Positions 10,387-20,220 of a stretch of DNA of 62,582 nucleotides are shown here, one piece after another. The translations under genes were made by a program, and so were the position numbers. Every line of letters begins with the position of its first letter. The first letter of the stretch is position 1. The DNA is from Bigelowiella natans CCMP2755 (taxonomy: Eukaryota > Cercozoa > Chlorarachniophyceae): contig ADNK01000103.1 of NCBI GenBank assembly GCA_000320545.1, positions 1 to 62,582 on the forward strand, read 5' to 3'. Below the pieces are notes generated by a model, which was not told the origin of the DNA, did no database searches, and was given only the letters and a program-made list of their open reading frames with translations.

Positions 10387-13300
10387 TTATCGCTTTCGGA
10401 ACTTCACCAACCACCAGGTAATAGATTCCTCTCTAACCTTATCTCCTTTGTCGCTTACCCAGAACTCACCTTCGTCCTTAGGTTCGTGTCCATACCAGCC
10501 CTCTGCATCAAGGTCCCCCAGGACCTTATACCAGTGCTCAAAGGGTAAGTCGGGAACAGCTAGGTAGAGTAGCTGATATTTTCCGTCCTTTATTTTCATA
10601 GCTACCCTCTCCATATTTCGTAATCCAGGGTAGCCTAGATAGACAATCTTCATGCGCCAATCGTCGTTCACCCTGACCTTATTGTTTCCATATTCCACAT
10701 CGAACTTAGGTCGGGGTCCTAAACAAGGCATGGCTCGCTCCCACACAGTAGGGTTTACTTTAACATCCTCTAGGAGCTTCTCACCGATATCATAATTCTT
10801 TAGGTGACTGATGTGGCGCAAGGTGACCCTGTTCCCATCATAGATGTAGTACTGCTTCCTCCCCTTCCTCTCGGTAACCTTTGCAACGCCACCCCAGAAG
10901 GGGTCTTGTTTATTTCTCGATCTCAGATTTACCTTGGCCCTAACATACTGTCCTTCCTTTAGAACTCGGCCATCGTACGGGACCTTCTCGTCTTCGCTCT
11001 CGGTATCGTCGTCGTTGTCGTCGCCTTCTTCCCTCTCCTTATCCTTGATACCTCCCCCAGACGTGAAGGTGTCGTTTACTAACCCTTGTATCTTGTCTGG
11101 TGTGGTGCTATTTATCCTGCTTAGGTTGGCCAAGGTGCGGTGGAGTCGCTCTACCTTGGAGTTGGACTGGGCATAGTATACAGGTGAGGCATCAATATTA
11201 GGGTGTGGTAGCTGTAGAAGAGAGGTCTCATTATCCACATGTAATTTCTTTGGTATCTTGTTTATGCTAACTTCATCAGGGATAGCCTGGAGCTCAGACT
11301 CCCAGGTACGGTAGCAGTTAGTAAGCCTCTGCTTATATAAGCCTTTGTTCTTCTTAGCAACGTTGACCTTGATAATCTTTTTAACCCAGCACTTTCCAGT
11401 GGCCACATCAACGAAGGTAAGGTAGTGATAGCCATCGTACTTATAAACATCAATTTGCACGATATCTAAGAAGTTCCTTGCTTTGATTTTCTTAGATGCA
11501 CGGCTCTTGCTGGACTCCTTGGTGGCGACACCTGCCGCCTTCAAGCTGGAGCACCTGCAGCCACGCAGGTATGTCCTTATCTCTTTTAGCTTGTAGGGCC
11601 AGTAGTAATGGTAGAGTAGAGCAGTGATATGGTTTTCTCCTACGTGTGCAGGTCCATGGGCGGTAAAGAGAAGGGCTCCCCTGGTCCGCCGTGGCACGTA
11701 GGTACGCCTAACATTATTAGTGTATACATATATCCTATCACTAAGTACCTCATGCTTGTGTTTGTATTTATCCAGGTGTTCTTGAAGGTGCTGGAGCTCC
11801 TCTGGCTCAGGCAGGAAGTCGCCGTCCTCGAAGGTAATCGCGTTAACCATAGGGGTGACCTGGGTAGGGACTTTCTTTTCGAACAGCCTGCTGAAATAGT
11901 CAGCAAGCTGCTTGTCTCCTGGTGCGTAGACCACTGTCCTCTTGTCCCTAAACTCTTCCGTGTCCGCCCTCATAGCTGCATACTCATCGTTAGGCGCTTC
12001 GAGCTTGCGGTCGATGCCTAGGAGGGGCTTGTGGTCAGTCATTAAGGTGAAGCTGGGCACCGACAGCAGGTAGTATCTTAGTTTCCTCTGCGCCTCAGTC
12101 ATGGCTTTATACTCTCCTTTTGTAGGGCTGTATTTGGCCTCAGCTGCTGTACAGGCCCTGCCCCACACCCGTATGATCTGCTGGTCTTGGGTAAGTACAG
12201 CAGCCATACCTAGCTTAGACCAGTCTGTCCATAGGGTAGCTGGTCTAGTAGTGTCTAGCTTAGCATTCAATAGGGTGTTGCTGCATAACTTTATTAGGTT
12301 ATCGAAGTGGGCATCAAGGCCAGCCTTGGCCCACACCTTAGCGAAGCTGAGGCCTACAGAGTTCTCCTTCCGGTAAGCAGTAGTAAAAGCAGCTGCAGTC
12401 CTAGCGTAGGTAGGGGAGAACCTACGTAGTATCCAAGCTGCAGTCTGCAAGAATGACTTTAACTCCTTTGCATTCTTAGGTTTAGGGGCTTGCTGTAGTG
12501 CTGCTACTTTCTCGGGGTTTGGGGTGATGCGGCCTTGCTCCAGGTAATATCCACACCACTTGATTCTTGTAGCTAGGAATGTACACTTCTGCAGTCTAAT
12601 GGTAAAACCGAAGTGTGCAAACCTAATAAATATATTTTCCAGGAGGAAGATCTGAGCGACGACTGTGTTGGTACATATTATGTCATCATCCACATACACA
12701 AACACAAACACCCACAACACAGACGCCATCCCATCATGTGTGTATGCCCTGTAGTTCTGACTACTGAACGCATCCCCTGATATGCTTAGGCCGTAAGGGA
12801 ATACGACGAAGTGCCACTTCCTGTGCCTGCTGGAGAACGCGGTAATGGGGCGGGAGGTTTTGTGGATGGGTGTCTGCATGTATGATTCATTTTTATCTAG
12901 GGAAGAGTAGTATTTGTATCCTATGACGTGTTCAATAACGTCATCTATCTTTGGTGTAGGTGTCTGGATCCTCTTTATTACTCGGTTGTGGCGGATGAAG
13001 TTGTGCGCCAGGCGGAAGAAAGGGTAAGTAGGTTTCTTAGCTAGCACATGTCTCACGTTCCATGGTGAGTTGCTTGGCTCTATCTTCCCTTCCTTTGCCC
13101 ATTCATTGATCTGCCACTCAATCTTTTCCCAGTCCGCTTCCGGTCGCCTATGTTCTGGGTCATTGATGATGCACTCTTCGTATCCCTCCTTTAGCTCGAT
13201 CTTTACTGGGGTAAGTTTGCTGGAGGGCTTCGTCGTCGGCTTGGTAATGTCAGAGTACTTCTCGTTTAATATTTTATTAATGTACTTTTTGCCTTTGTCG

Positions 13301-15360
13301 ATATCCCAATCATCAGCTGGGGGGGTCTTGTCCAGTAGCTCCGTTATCTGTCGGATGGTCTTGCCGGGGTTCTTCTTCCGTAGCTCGGTAGGTGTAGGTA
13401 GCTTGTTGTCCGCTAGGTCCATAAACTCTAACGCATTAACGCTTGACTCAGAGGTCCACTCGTCAAGCCGTATCATGTTCTGGCTGATGGTCCTGCCTGA
13501 CTTCTTTGGTAACTTAGCATAGTATATCTTGTGATTGTAGAATGATATGATCCCCCCTAATTTTTCTAGGGCATCCTGTCCGAGGAGTAGTTCCATGGAT
13601 AAAGTCATGGCTACTCGGGTCTTGATTTGGGTCTCCGCGTCGCTGCCAGGTATCTGTAGCTTTAGCATTAGCTCACCGACGGTCTTCATAGAAGAGCTTC
13701 CGTCTGCTTGAGCATATTTACGTTCTTTCTTAGTCACTTGATCCAATAGTCCTAACCTTCTTACTGTGCTTAGGCTTATGAAGGACTTCGGCATGCTGCC
13801 ACTATCCCAAAGGGCAGGTAGTTTCTTGTAGTCTCCGTAGCTGTCTTTAACTTTAACCTTGGTCATAGCAACTTTGATAGTCCTGTTAGCGTCTTCGTCA
13901 TTAATGTTGCATACTCCTAAGTTCTTTATGTCGTCTAGGGTCATGGGCTTGTCTTGGTCCTGCGTTGCTGGTACTGCTGTCTTCGTCGGCGCCTGCTTAA
14001 GGTGATCTAATATTCCGTTTATCTGCTGCTGTATAGCATTGATACTGTTCTGCTTCTTGTTCTTATATTTATTGTTCTTCCCGTTGTTGCTGCCTTGCCA
14101 TTTGCTGTTGTTATATCCTTGTCCTCTGCCTTTCTTTCTCTTTAACTTCTCGTAGTGTTCGTTGAGCTGCCTGATCGTCATCCTGGGTCGTCCTTCTTTC
14201 CTGTCTCTGCAGTCTTTAGCGGTGTGTTTCCCTTTACGTGAGCAGTATCCGCAACGTCGGTTACCTTCCCTGTCCTTGTACCAGTCTCGCTGCGGCTTAA
14301 TAGCGTTAATGTTTCCTATGCCAGGTACCTTAGGGCTGGTAAACTTGCGGTCCTGCTCCTGCTCGCGTAGGGATATAGCCCGCACTGCTGCCTCCATCGT
14401 GGTGTAGCCTTTCTCCGTAACGTAAGTGGATTCCTTTATCTTTAACTTGAACTCTTCAAACCTTGCCTGATCATCACCTGTGTTGTAATTAAAATCATGT
14501 AGTTCGTCGATCATATCCTGGAAGCGCGTGGCAAAGTCTCTAACAGGTTCTCTCTCATGCTGCATCATTGCTCTGTATTTTCTAATAGCCTGGGGTAGGG
14601 AGTTAGCATCCTGTTCATTTACAAAAGCCTTCATTATCGCCTCAACGTCTCGTAGCCCACTAACTGTAGTGTGTATTTTCTCCAGCTGCCTGATCCGGGT
14701 CCTGCCTGTCTCGTAAAGGTCCATGGCTTGCTTTATTATAGCTAGCCATTTGAGCTTGTCGTTTTCGGTGGGGTTAGGGGTAAAGTCGCAGAGTATACTC
14801 CTAGCGTTCTTCCACCACCTCCTTGCCTCACCTCTTTTCCCGTTGTATTTCGTTATCATAACCGGTGCTGTTTTAACAGACATGAACTGGGTGTTCCGCT
14901 GTACCGGCTGCTGCTGCTTGACGGTGCTCTGGGTCGTCCCCCGCGAGGCGCCCAGACCCCCGTCGTTCCTAAACAAAGCTGCCCACTCTGGAGGTAAGTC
15001 TGCTTCGTAATCCATGATGTCCTGCATGATAGCTGCCCAAACATCATGTGTCTGATACTTGTATTCTATCGATACTTTCAGTTTGGCGTAGTTGCTCGCC
15101 CTGGGTCGCAAGGCTCGTAATGCCATTACGACCTTCTTGCTTTCGGCGGCCACGTCCTCGTCGTCCGCCTCGTAGAAGTTCTCCAGTGCCTCTGCTGCTG
15201 CATCTGCTTTCTTAATCCCGGGTGCTGGTCCCGGCGGTGCCTGTGGATGTGTTCCTCCTCCTTCCTTAGCGTCCGTATCGCCCTTCCTTTCCTGTTTCTG
15301 CTCGTGCCCTTGCACGGCCTGCGAGCCAAAGTCCTGCTGTTCTTCTAGCTGCTGTAACAT
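10387..15360 (-). CDS. Gag-Pol polyprotein of the LTR retrotransposon, single intact ORF (1657 aa)
   Basis: ATG at 15360, stop at 10387, no frameshift between gag and pol. Approximate residues: capsid-like gag 150-340; zinc knuckle near 368 (CGYCSRKGKHTAKDC, spacing CX2CX5HX4C, one longer than usual); aspartic protease near 518 (ALWDSGS); reverse transcriptase about 740-1000 (SSLDKNES, FPYGLS and the catalytic YVDDD near 890); RNase H 1040-1160 (TLWTDWS, GEYKAM, LMTDHKPLL); integrase about 1220-1420 (zinc-binding H/C region with GCRCSS, catalytic DIVQIDVY, HVDNE and KVERLHR). The last 230 residues hold an integrase-tail-like segment (GQYVRAKV...HISHLKNY) and then a domain I cannot name. The spacing between the last catalytic Asp and Glu is 27 residues rather than about 35. 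It replicates the element through an RNA intermediate. Confidence 0.95.
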   Translation of the reverse strand: MLQQLEEQQDFGSQAVQGHEQKQERKGDTDAKEGGGTHPQAPPGPAPGIKKADAAAEALENFYEADDEDVAAESKKVVMALRALRPRASNYAKLKVSIEYKYQTHDVWAAIMQDIMDYEADLPPEWAALFRNDGGLGASRGTTQSTVKQQQPVQRNTQFMSVKTAPVMITKYNGKRGEARRWWKNARSILCDFTPNPTENDKLKWLAIIKQAMDLYETGRTRIRQLEKIHTTVSGLRDVEAIMKAFVNEQDANSLPQAIRKYRAMMQHEREPVRDFATRFQDMIDELHDFNYNTGDDQARFEEFKLKIKESTYVTEKGYTTMEAAVRAISLREQEQDRKFTSPKVPGIGNINAIKPQRDWYKDREGNRRCGYCSRKGKHTAKDCRDRKEGRPRMTIRQLNEHYEKLKRKKGRGQGYNNSKWQGSNNGKNNKYKNKKQNSINAIQQQINGILDHLKQAPTKTAVPATQDQDKPMTLDDIKNLGVCNINDEDANRTIKVAMTKVKVKDSYGDYKKLPALWDSGSMPKSFISLSTVRRLGLLDQVTKKERKYAQADGSSSMKTVGELMLKLQIPGSDAETQIKTRVAMTLSMELLLGQDALEKLGGIISFYNHKIYYAKLPKKSGRTISQNMIRLDEWTSESSVNALEFMDLADNKLPTPTELRKKNPGKTIRQITELLDKTPPADDWDIDKGKKYINKILNEKYSDITKPTTKPSSKLTPVKIELKEGYEECIINDPEHRRPEADWEKIEWQINEWAKEGKIEPSNSPWNVRHVLAKKPTYPFFRLAHNFIRHNRVIKRIQTPTPKIDDVIEHVIGYKYYSSLDKNESYMQTPIHKTSRPITAFSSRHRKWHFVVFPYGLSISGDAFSSQNYRAYTHDGMASVLWVFVFVYVDDDIICTNTVVAQIFLLENIFIRFAHFGFTIRLQKCTFLATRIKWCGYYLEQGRITPNPEKVAALQQAPKPKNAKELKSFLQTAAWILRRFSPTYARTAAAFTTAYRKENSVGLSFAKVWAKAGLDAHFDNLIKLCSNTLLNAKLDTTRPATLWTDWSKLGMAAVLTQDQQIIRVWGRACTAAEAKYSPTKGEYKAMTEAQRKLRYYLLSVPSFTLMTDHKPLLGIDRKLEAPNDEYAAMRADTEEFRDKRTVVYAPGDKQLADYFSRLFEKKVPTQVTPMVNAITFEDGDFLPEPEELQHLQEHLDKYKHKHEVLSDRIYVYTNNVRRTYVPRRTRGALLFTAHGPAHVGENHITALLYHYYWPYKLKEIRTYLRGCRCSSLKAAGVATKESSKSRASKKIKARNFLDIVQIDVYKYDGYHYLTFVDVATGKCWVKKIIKVNVAKKNKGLYKQRLTNCYRTWESELQAIPDEVSINKIPKKLHVDNETSLLQLPHPNIDASPVYYAQSNSKVERLHRTLANLSRINSTTPDKIQGLVNDTFTSGGGIKDKEREEGDDNDDDTESEDEKVPYDGRVLKEGQYVRAKVNLRSRNKQDPFWGGVAKVTERKGRKQYYIYDGNRVTLRHISHLKNYDIGEKLLEDVKVNPTVWERAMPCLGPRPKFDVEYGNNKVRVNDDWRMKIVYLGYPGLRNMERVAMKIKDGKYQLLYLAVPDLPFEHWYKVLGDLDAEGWYGHEPKDEGEFWVSDKGDKVREESITWWLVKFRKR

Positions 15361-15399
15361 TGTTAGTCAAATCGTTTCCCGTGTGTGGAAGCCAAAGGT

Positions 15400-15724
15400 T
15401 GTTGCGCGTAAGGTGTTCACAGGCCGAGGCGCTACGTGCACAAGTAGGCAGGGGGGGGGAAGGCACGTTTGCTTCCTTTTGAAGAGTTATGTTCATTTTT
15501 ATTAAAGATTATATTTTTATTAAATCGTGCACTGCGTAATCATTCGCGAAGCTTTCGCGAATGCCGCCGCACGTGGGGCAGCACACTTCCGGTGTGCTGC
15601 CATGAGTCCCGCCGGAACCCACGTGCCTATACTGTATTAATATCTACGTTATCTATATTCTATATCCGCGACAACCCCTTTGTTGTCGCACGTGACTTGT
15701 GCTCGCGTAGTAGTACGCGCTACA
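15400..15724 (-). repeat. 5' LTR (right copy)
   Basis: Same length and sequence as the left LTR as far as I can read, including the run of nine G. It lies upstream of the gag-pol start at 15360 in element orientation and should supply its promoter. Confidence 0.95.
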
Positions 15725-15728
15725 CTGA
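15725..15728. other. Target-site duplication CTGA (right)
   Basis: Right-hand copy of the duplicated host 4-mer. It fixes the LTR end at 15724. Confidence 0.85.
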
Positions 15729-15840
15729 CAAGTCCTTGCAACGAGTGTTGTTGAGGCTCTGCTGCGTGCAAATGCCTGTCTCCCATGTGGTTGTGTTCTG
15801 GCGCATGTAGTTTTTGATCAACGCTTTGTTCATTGTTCAT

Positions 15841-15918
15841 TGTTCATTGTTCGTGGCCAGTGAGCACACCGTCACTCATCAATGGTCGATTCTTCAGAAA
15901 GTTGTTTTGCACACTCAT

Positions 15919-15952
<34 letters not shown>

Positions 15953-17492
15953 AGATGCATGTCGCACAAACGTGCACAGCCCACATGCATTGAATGCACA
16001 ATGCGGAAAAGACTCACAATTCACCACCTGACAGTGTGTTCATCTAGAAGGACACGACGTGCAGGCTGCACAGTGACCACTGACAACGTTGTCCACGTGC
16101 GTCACGACGTGAGCTGTGTGACGTGATGTGCACATCTGACACACACGCGAAGAAACTGCTTCGCGAGGAGAAAGAAAGAACATCGCATGCACGAACCGCT
16201 AGACCACACGCGCACGCCATGCTCAACATCCAGCAGGTGCACATGGCACACGTAGTTCTGAGTTGCAGAAATAGACACATGCAATTTGAGCGCTAGCCGC
16301 AGCTTTGCTTGCCAGTCATCTGTGCTAGGATGATGGAGCCACAAAGGCACATGCTTAAAGCCATCAAGACTGTGAGGGCGACCGTTGAAATTTTCAATTT
16401 TGTTCATTGATGCGATGTCTAGACTGCACATGGCATGTCACCCGATTCACGGCACATGCATGCATGTTGTGTGATTTGTTCAATGGAAATAATCATCAAT
16501 CATCAAAGCGGCAGATAGCTCATTCGTCATTGACACACAACTGTGCCACTTTAGCTGTGCACAGCTGAATGCAGATCGTCTATCAATGCCGAGGCAAAAG
16601 TCACCAAGCCGCCACAGTGCACATCAGGCTACACTACCCATAATCTTTTGAATGTTCCTTGCACAGAGACTCAAGAAATCTCGGCATCTTCATGCATGTG
16701 CTATGACAGCGATGCCACATATGTGAAGCTAGATCTATAGATCGATGTTCTGGACCACATTCTGCAATGCAGAAAATACGGACCACAGAGACTCAGAATC
16801 AACAAACAACTGACGGCCATCATGGATCGCAACGATGAGATTACACGTCTCACAACCGCAGAAAAAGCAACTCGCAAAGCTGCGCGCAAAGCACGACATG
16901 CTAGACCAAATCATGATGCATTTTCATATATTCATGCATGCAACATGTGACCAAGGAAACAAACAGACACAATTTAAGCGCTGTAGCCGCTGCATTGCAC
17001 AGCTACATTAGGATGACCATTGAAAAAATTTAAACATTTCATTACATCCGTCTCATAGATCGATGTTCAATGGAACATGCAGATCACATGTGCACATTTG
17101 CAGACATAGTTGTGCAATGTGACATGTGCTACGTTGATACGTGTTGCACATAGCGTACATGTAATGTTGTATTCTCCACCTGCACAGTCTGTGTCTCTTT
17201 AATGCATATGCACTAGCTAGCTAGCTTAGCAATGATGGCATGCTCAGCGATGTGCCATGCAAAGCTTTGTTTTGTGAACAAGATGTGAGACAAGTGCAGT
17301 ACGTCGCCATTTCTATATTTCACACTCAGCCCACATTTAGTTTCGTGTCAGCTGCCGTGATCGCATGCTCCTCTCTCCTCGGGCTCGTTCGTATTTGCAA
17401 AATTTTACTCAAATTTCTACGTTTATCCGATTCGAAAATTCATTCAAAAAATAAAACTTAAGAAATAGAACTGGATGAATGACAAATCAGAA
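15841..17492. other. Degenerate CATGCA-rich island, no intact gene
   Basis: Contains AACAATG heptamers (15826-15852, minus sense), a (CA)n tract at 15920-15950, many GCATGC/CACATG/TGTGCA words, and short frames such as NKQLTAIMDRNDEITRLT (plus, about 16800) with coiled-coil-like character. CTAGCTAGCTAG lies near 17213-17225. Style and composition match the islands near 52.3, 55.4 and 60.8 kb. I read it as decayed copies of a dispersed sequence. Confidence 0.4.
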
Positions 17493-18596
17493 TTAAACGA
17501 TGAAAGCTCGCTTCGAGTTACTTCCCTTAACAGATATCGACAACGCGATGAATGAGATCATCAGGATACCAAGCGCAGAAATTATTGTTGTGTACAGTTT
17601 TGCATACCTTGACACTAAAGATGATAGGTATTTGGCTAATAGAACCCGAGTAGCGATAAAAAGAAGTAAGTGGGTATTCGTCAAGTATTTGGTATGTCTA
17701 CGAATACTATCTAGATACCGTGGGAATAACCTGAGATATGAGATCAAAACGTGCAGTCGAATTTATAATCGAGAAGGAAGGATGATGGCGTGTATGTGCT
17801 GTAATACCCGGACAATGTCACAAGGATGCGTGGCGGATTCGACACTTCTCCAATTGTAAAACCCAGCAAGATTAGGGTTGCATCGGACCTGGAGCATGAG
17901 CGATAACATGTCATTGAAAAGGAATATTTGCTCCTAAATTGGATTGTTATTTTTCTCTCTAGCCTACGACCCCCTCTATCTTTCTCGAAAAGCTGAATAT
18001 CATCACGACGAACACCTGTGAATCATCGAAGAGCAGAGACCCAGAAGACAGAAGGCGTGATGAAGAATGAACCTGAGTATGTATACCAGAATGAAACCGT
18101 TTCCGTGAAGTAGAGCGATCTCCAGCTCTAATACCCCAGGTCTCGCTTGATAGGCCAACTTGTCGAAATCATCTCGAAGATCCTCTTTCCCCTGAGGTAA
18201 AAAATGCCAAAGGACGGTGAAAGAGTTGCTCGGTCTCTACTTCCTCCTGCTGCACTACCTGGAAAGTCCTGTCCGGCCATGTCGATAGAGCATTAGAAAA
18301 AGGATAATAATATCCACACAGTAGTACAATGTACTCGAAAGGAAGAGAGCTGATTGAAGGTCTGTGTTGGGACGCTGGAGAAAATCGATGAGTCCTTCAG
18401 GGTTCCAGGTTGCAACCTGCTGATGTTCACAACCAAGGGTTGTGAGCCTTGGAATTTGAAAAGCAGAAGACTGGTCTGACCGTGATGTCTGAGAAGAGGA
18501 GAGTGCCACCACCAACGACCACGATGAGGGTGTTCACCATCGAAAATACAGTGCTAATCTTAGAGAGCCACGTATCCCGGACATAATCGCTCTGAA
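17493..18596 (-). CDS. TLC-domain (TRAM/LAG1/CLN8-like) membrane protein; 5' exon(s) unresolved
   Basis: Minus-strand exons assemble into a TLC-like order. SDYVRDTWLSKISTVFSMVN (about 18596-18535, after TTTTCAG). ALFLSSTLYYCVDIIILF (about 18370-18265, between CTCCAG and a TTCCAG/GTAGTG donor). LRDDFDKLAYQARPG (from about 18197, after TTACCTCAG). ILHHAFCLLGL (about 18080) with the His-His pair typical of TLC proteins. LLGFTIGEVSNPPRIL (about 17880), matching the E-x-S-x-P motif. A C-terminal pair of helices (LLLFIATRVLLAKYL and ALGILMISFIALSI) ends at the stop at 17493. Family members are multi-pass ER or plasma-membrane proteins linked to lipid synthesis or sensing; the TMEM56/TLCD4 type fits best. 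The start codon was not found and may lie up to about 19000, head-to-head with the Sua5 gene. Confidence 0.5.
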
Positions 18597-19093
18597 AACA
18601 TCGCACAATTGGAACATCAAAACAATTCCTTCCCTATTCCTTTCTTTGCTATTATACCTGCTGCTGATGCTGCTGTTGTTGCCGCCGGTGCTGCTGCATC
18701 TGCCTGCTGGTCGGCCCGCTGCCTCGTCTTCCTTAGGCGAAGGAAAGTTAGGCAGCAGCTAAGATTTCAAATGATTCAAATTCACATTGAGAACCCGAAA
18801 ATATCCACATGTTTATTCCCGGCGACAACCAATTCCGTATTTATTTCCCTCACGAATAGCCTGGCGAATGCGCTCCAATAATCCAGTTTTATCATGCGAC
18901 ATGACAATAACGATGTCGTAGAACATAAATATAGCATATTTTTGCGACGAACTCCAACTTCGGAAATTATCGAAAGCCAGCCAGCACAACATCACCCAGC
19001 CCAGCAGCCTGCTTGGCTCGCCGCATACCCTAATCTCCTCAGCCTCCTCCTGCCCGTCCCAGTGATGAGGGGGTAGCGACTGCGTTGCGAATT
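18597..19093. other. Region between the TLC and Sua5 genes; 5' exons of TLC gene and shared promoter likely
   Basis: Contains a CTG/GCC-type triplet tract (18656-18710) and open frames on both strands of uncertain meaning. One minus frame (about 18970-18815, beginning MLCWLAFDNFRSW) could be a first TLC-gene exon. Confidence 0.3.
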
Positions 19094-20220
19094 ATGCGGC
19101 ATTGCCTTCGCTCAAGCAACAAACGCACCACTACAACTTCCACACGCGGTCTGCTGCTGCTTCTATCCGCTACCCTTGTGTTGGCCCCGATTATCGCGAT
19201 GCTTCGACTTCCCATTTCGGAGATGCTCAAGAGGGCTCTACCCCGAAAGTCTGCCCCAAGGTCGAACGTCAGAATGAGCAGTTAATTCATCTTTTGTGTG
19301 TTCGCCGAAGTCCATGTTGATGAACGAACGTTGATATCCAAAACACTGACTTGTTAAAATCATCTGCTGGATTCAGAAGATTCCCCTTTACTGGCTTGCC
19401 AAAAATCGTCAAACGCATTCGATGTCCACGAATCTTAGGATCTCTCCGAATTTTCAGTGGAAGTGCGCCTGCAAACCAGGAGGGAAAACACCCATCAATC
19501 CTTCCTGCAACTTTGGAGTCCATTCCTGCCGCAGTTGATGCTCTCCATCGGGGAGAAGTTATCGCTGTTGCAACAGACACTATCTACGGTCTCGCAGTCG
19601 ATGCGGCAAACGAGGAAGCTGTGCAAAAAATATACAGGATTAAAGGAAGGGACAAGCAAAAGCCGTTGGCTATAAGTGTCGGTTCTCTGACTTCCGTCGA
19701 GGAGTATGGAGTGACAAATGTACTTCCGAATGACTTACTGGGACAGCTTCTTCCCGGGCCGGTGACTGTAGTTCTGCAAAGGAATCTCTTATGTCAGCGA
19801 CTGAGCGGTTCGATGACAAACGATACCATTGCATTGAGGATTCCAAATACGAAGTTCATGCAGAAGCTTGCGAGTGACTTCGGAGGTGCACTTGCGCTCA
19901 CCTCCGCAAACCTATCTGGAGAACCAAGCTGTAGAAGGTGGTGATGTCGACTTTCAAAACTCTTTTATATCGCTATATTTCGGTTCATCACACAATTACT
20001 ATCATGCAGAATCCGGGATTTCGAAGGACTATGGAAATCAATCGCTGTGATTTTGCAGGATGTTGAAATGGAAAATGATGCAGGGAGGCTAACCCTCGGC
20101 TCCACAATAATCGATCTTTCCAGAGCTGGAGAATTCCGGATTTTGCGAAAAGGAGAGCAAGATGTCGTGGCACATATTCAAAAGCTATTAATAGATCGTG
20201 GTTTGCACGAAAGCGCCTAG
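19094..20220 (+). CDS. Threonylcarbamoyl-AMP synthase, Sua5/YrdC family, with N-terminal targeting extension
   Basis: Three exons, 19094-19260, 19377-19937 and 20010-20220, total 939 nt (312 aa). The second junction is canonical and phase-consistent (GTAGAAG/GTGGTG to GCAG/AATCC); the first donor (CCAAG/GTCGAA) is weaker. The YrdC fold shows ATDTIYGLAVDA, the ATP/bicarbonate loop KGRDKQKPLAISVG, PGPVTVVL, IALRIPN, ALTSANLSGEPS and the C-terminal GSTIIDLSRAG. The enzyme makes threonylcarbamoyl-AMP from Thr, bicarbonate and ATP for tRNA t6A37. The length is that of the short YrdC form, without the Sua5 C-terminal domain. Residues 1-55 hold a hydrophobic core (GLLLLLSATLVLAPIIAML) then a basic stretch, suggesting a signal or bipartite organelle presequence; this is inference. 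Confidence 0.9.

Larger units (their letters stand above)
10011..15724 (-). mobile_element. Complete Ty3/gypsy-type LTR retrotransposon
   Basis: Two 325-bp direct repeats (10011-10335 and 15400-15724) with no difference seen on reading flank one long gag-pol frame (15360-10387, minus). Both LTRs begin TG and end CA in either orientation. The host 4-mer CTGA is duplicated at 10007-10010 and 15725-15728. A purine tract abuts the 3' LTR. Domain order protease, reverse transcriptase, RNase H, integrase is that of Ty3/gypsy (Metaviridae), not Ty1/copia. Matching LTRs and an unbroken frame imply a recent, possibly active insertion. I found no convincing tRNA primer-binding site: the sequence after the 5' LTR reads ACCTTTGGCTTCCACACACG. 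Confidence 0.95.
9907..15840 (-). pseudogene. Small ORF interrupted by the retrotransposon
   Basis: Removing the element and one CTGA copy joins 15840-15729 to 10010-9907 in frame: 216 nt, ATG to TGA, 71 codons, His- and Gln-rich (begins MNNEQSVDQKL, continues LVSTLLVKRHKK across the junction). I recognise no family. The 5' end overlaps AACAATG heptamers shared with the island at 52.3 kb, so it may belong to a degenerate repeat family rather than a functioning gene. Confidence 0.3.

Noticed and set aside
10934-15010. Several plus-strand frames of 60-150 codons within the retrotransposon
   Set aside because: Antisense to the intact gag-pol frame and without any motif.
15361-15399. tRNA primer-binding site TGGCTTCCACAC
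   Set aside because: Begins with TGG four bases after the 5' LTR, but its complement does not give a believable tRNA T-arm; left unassigned.
18609-18881. Plus-strand Ala-rich frame
   Set aside because: Arises from a CTG/GCC triplet tract; no splice or family support.
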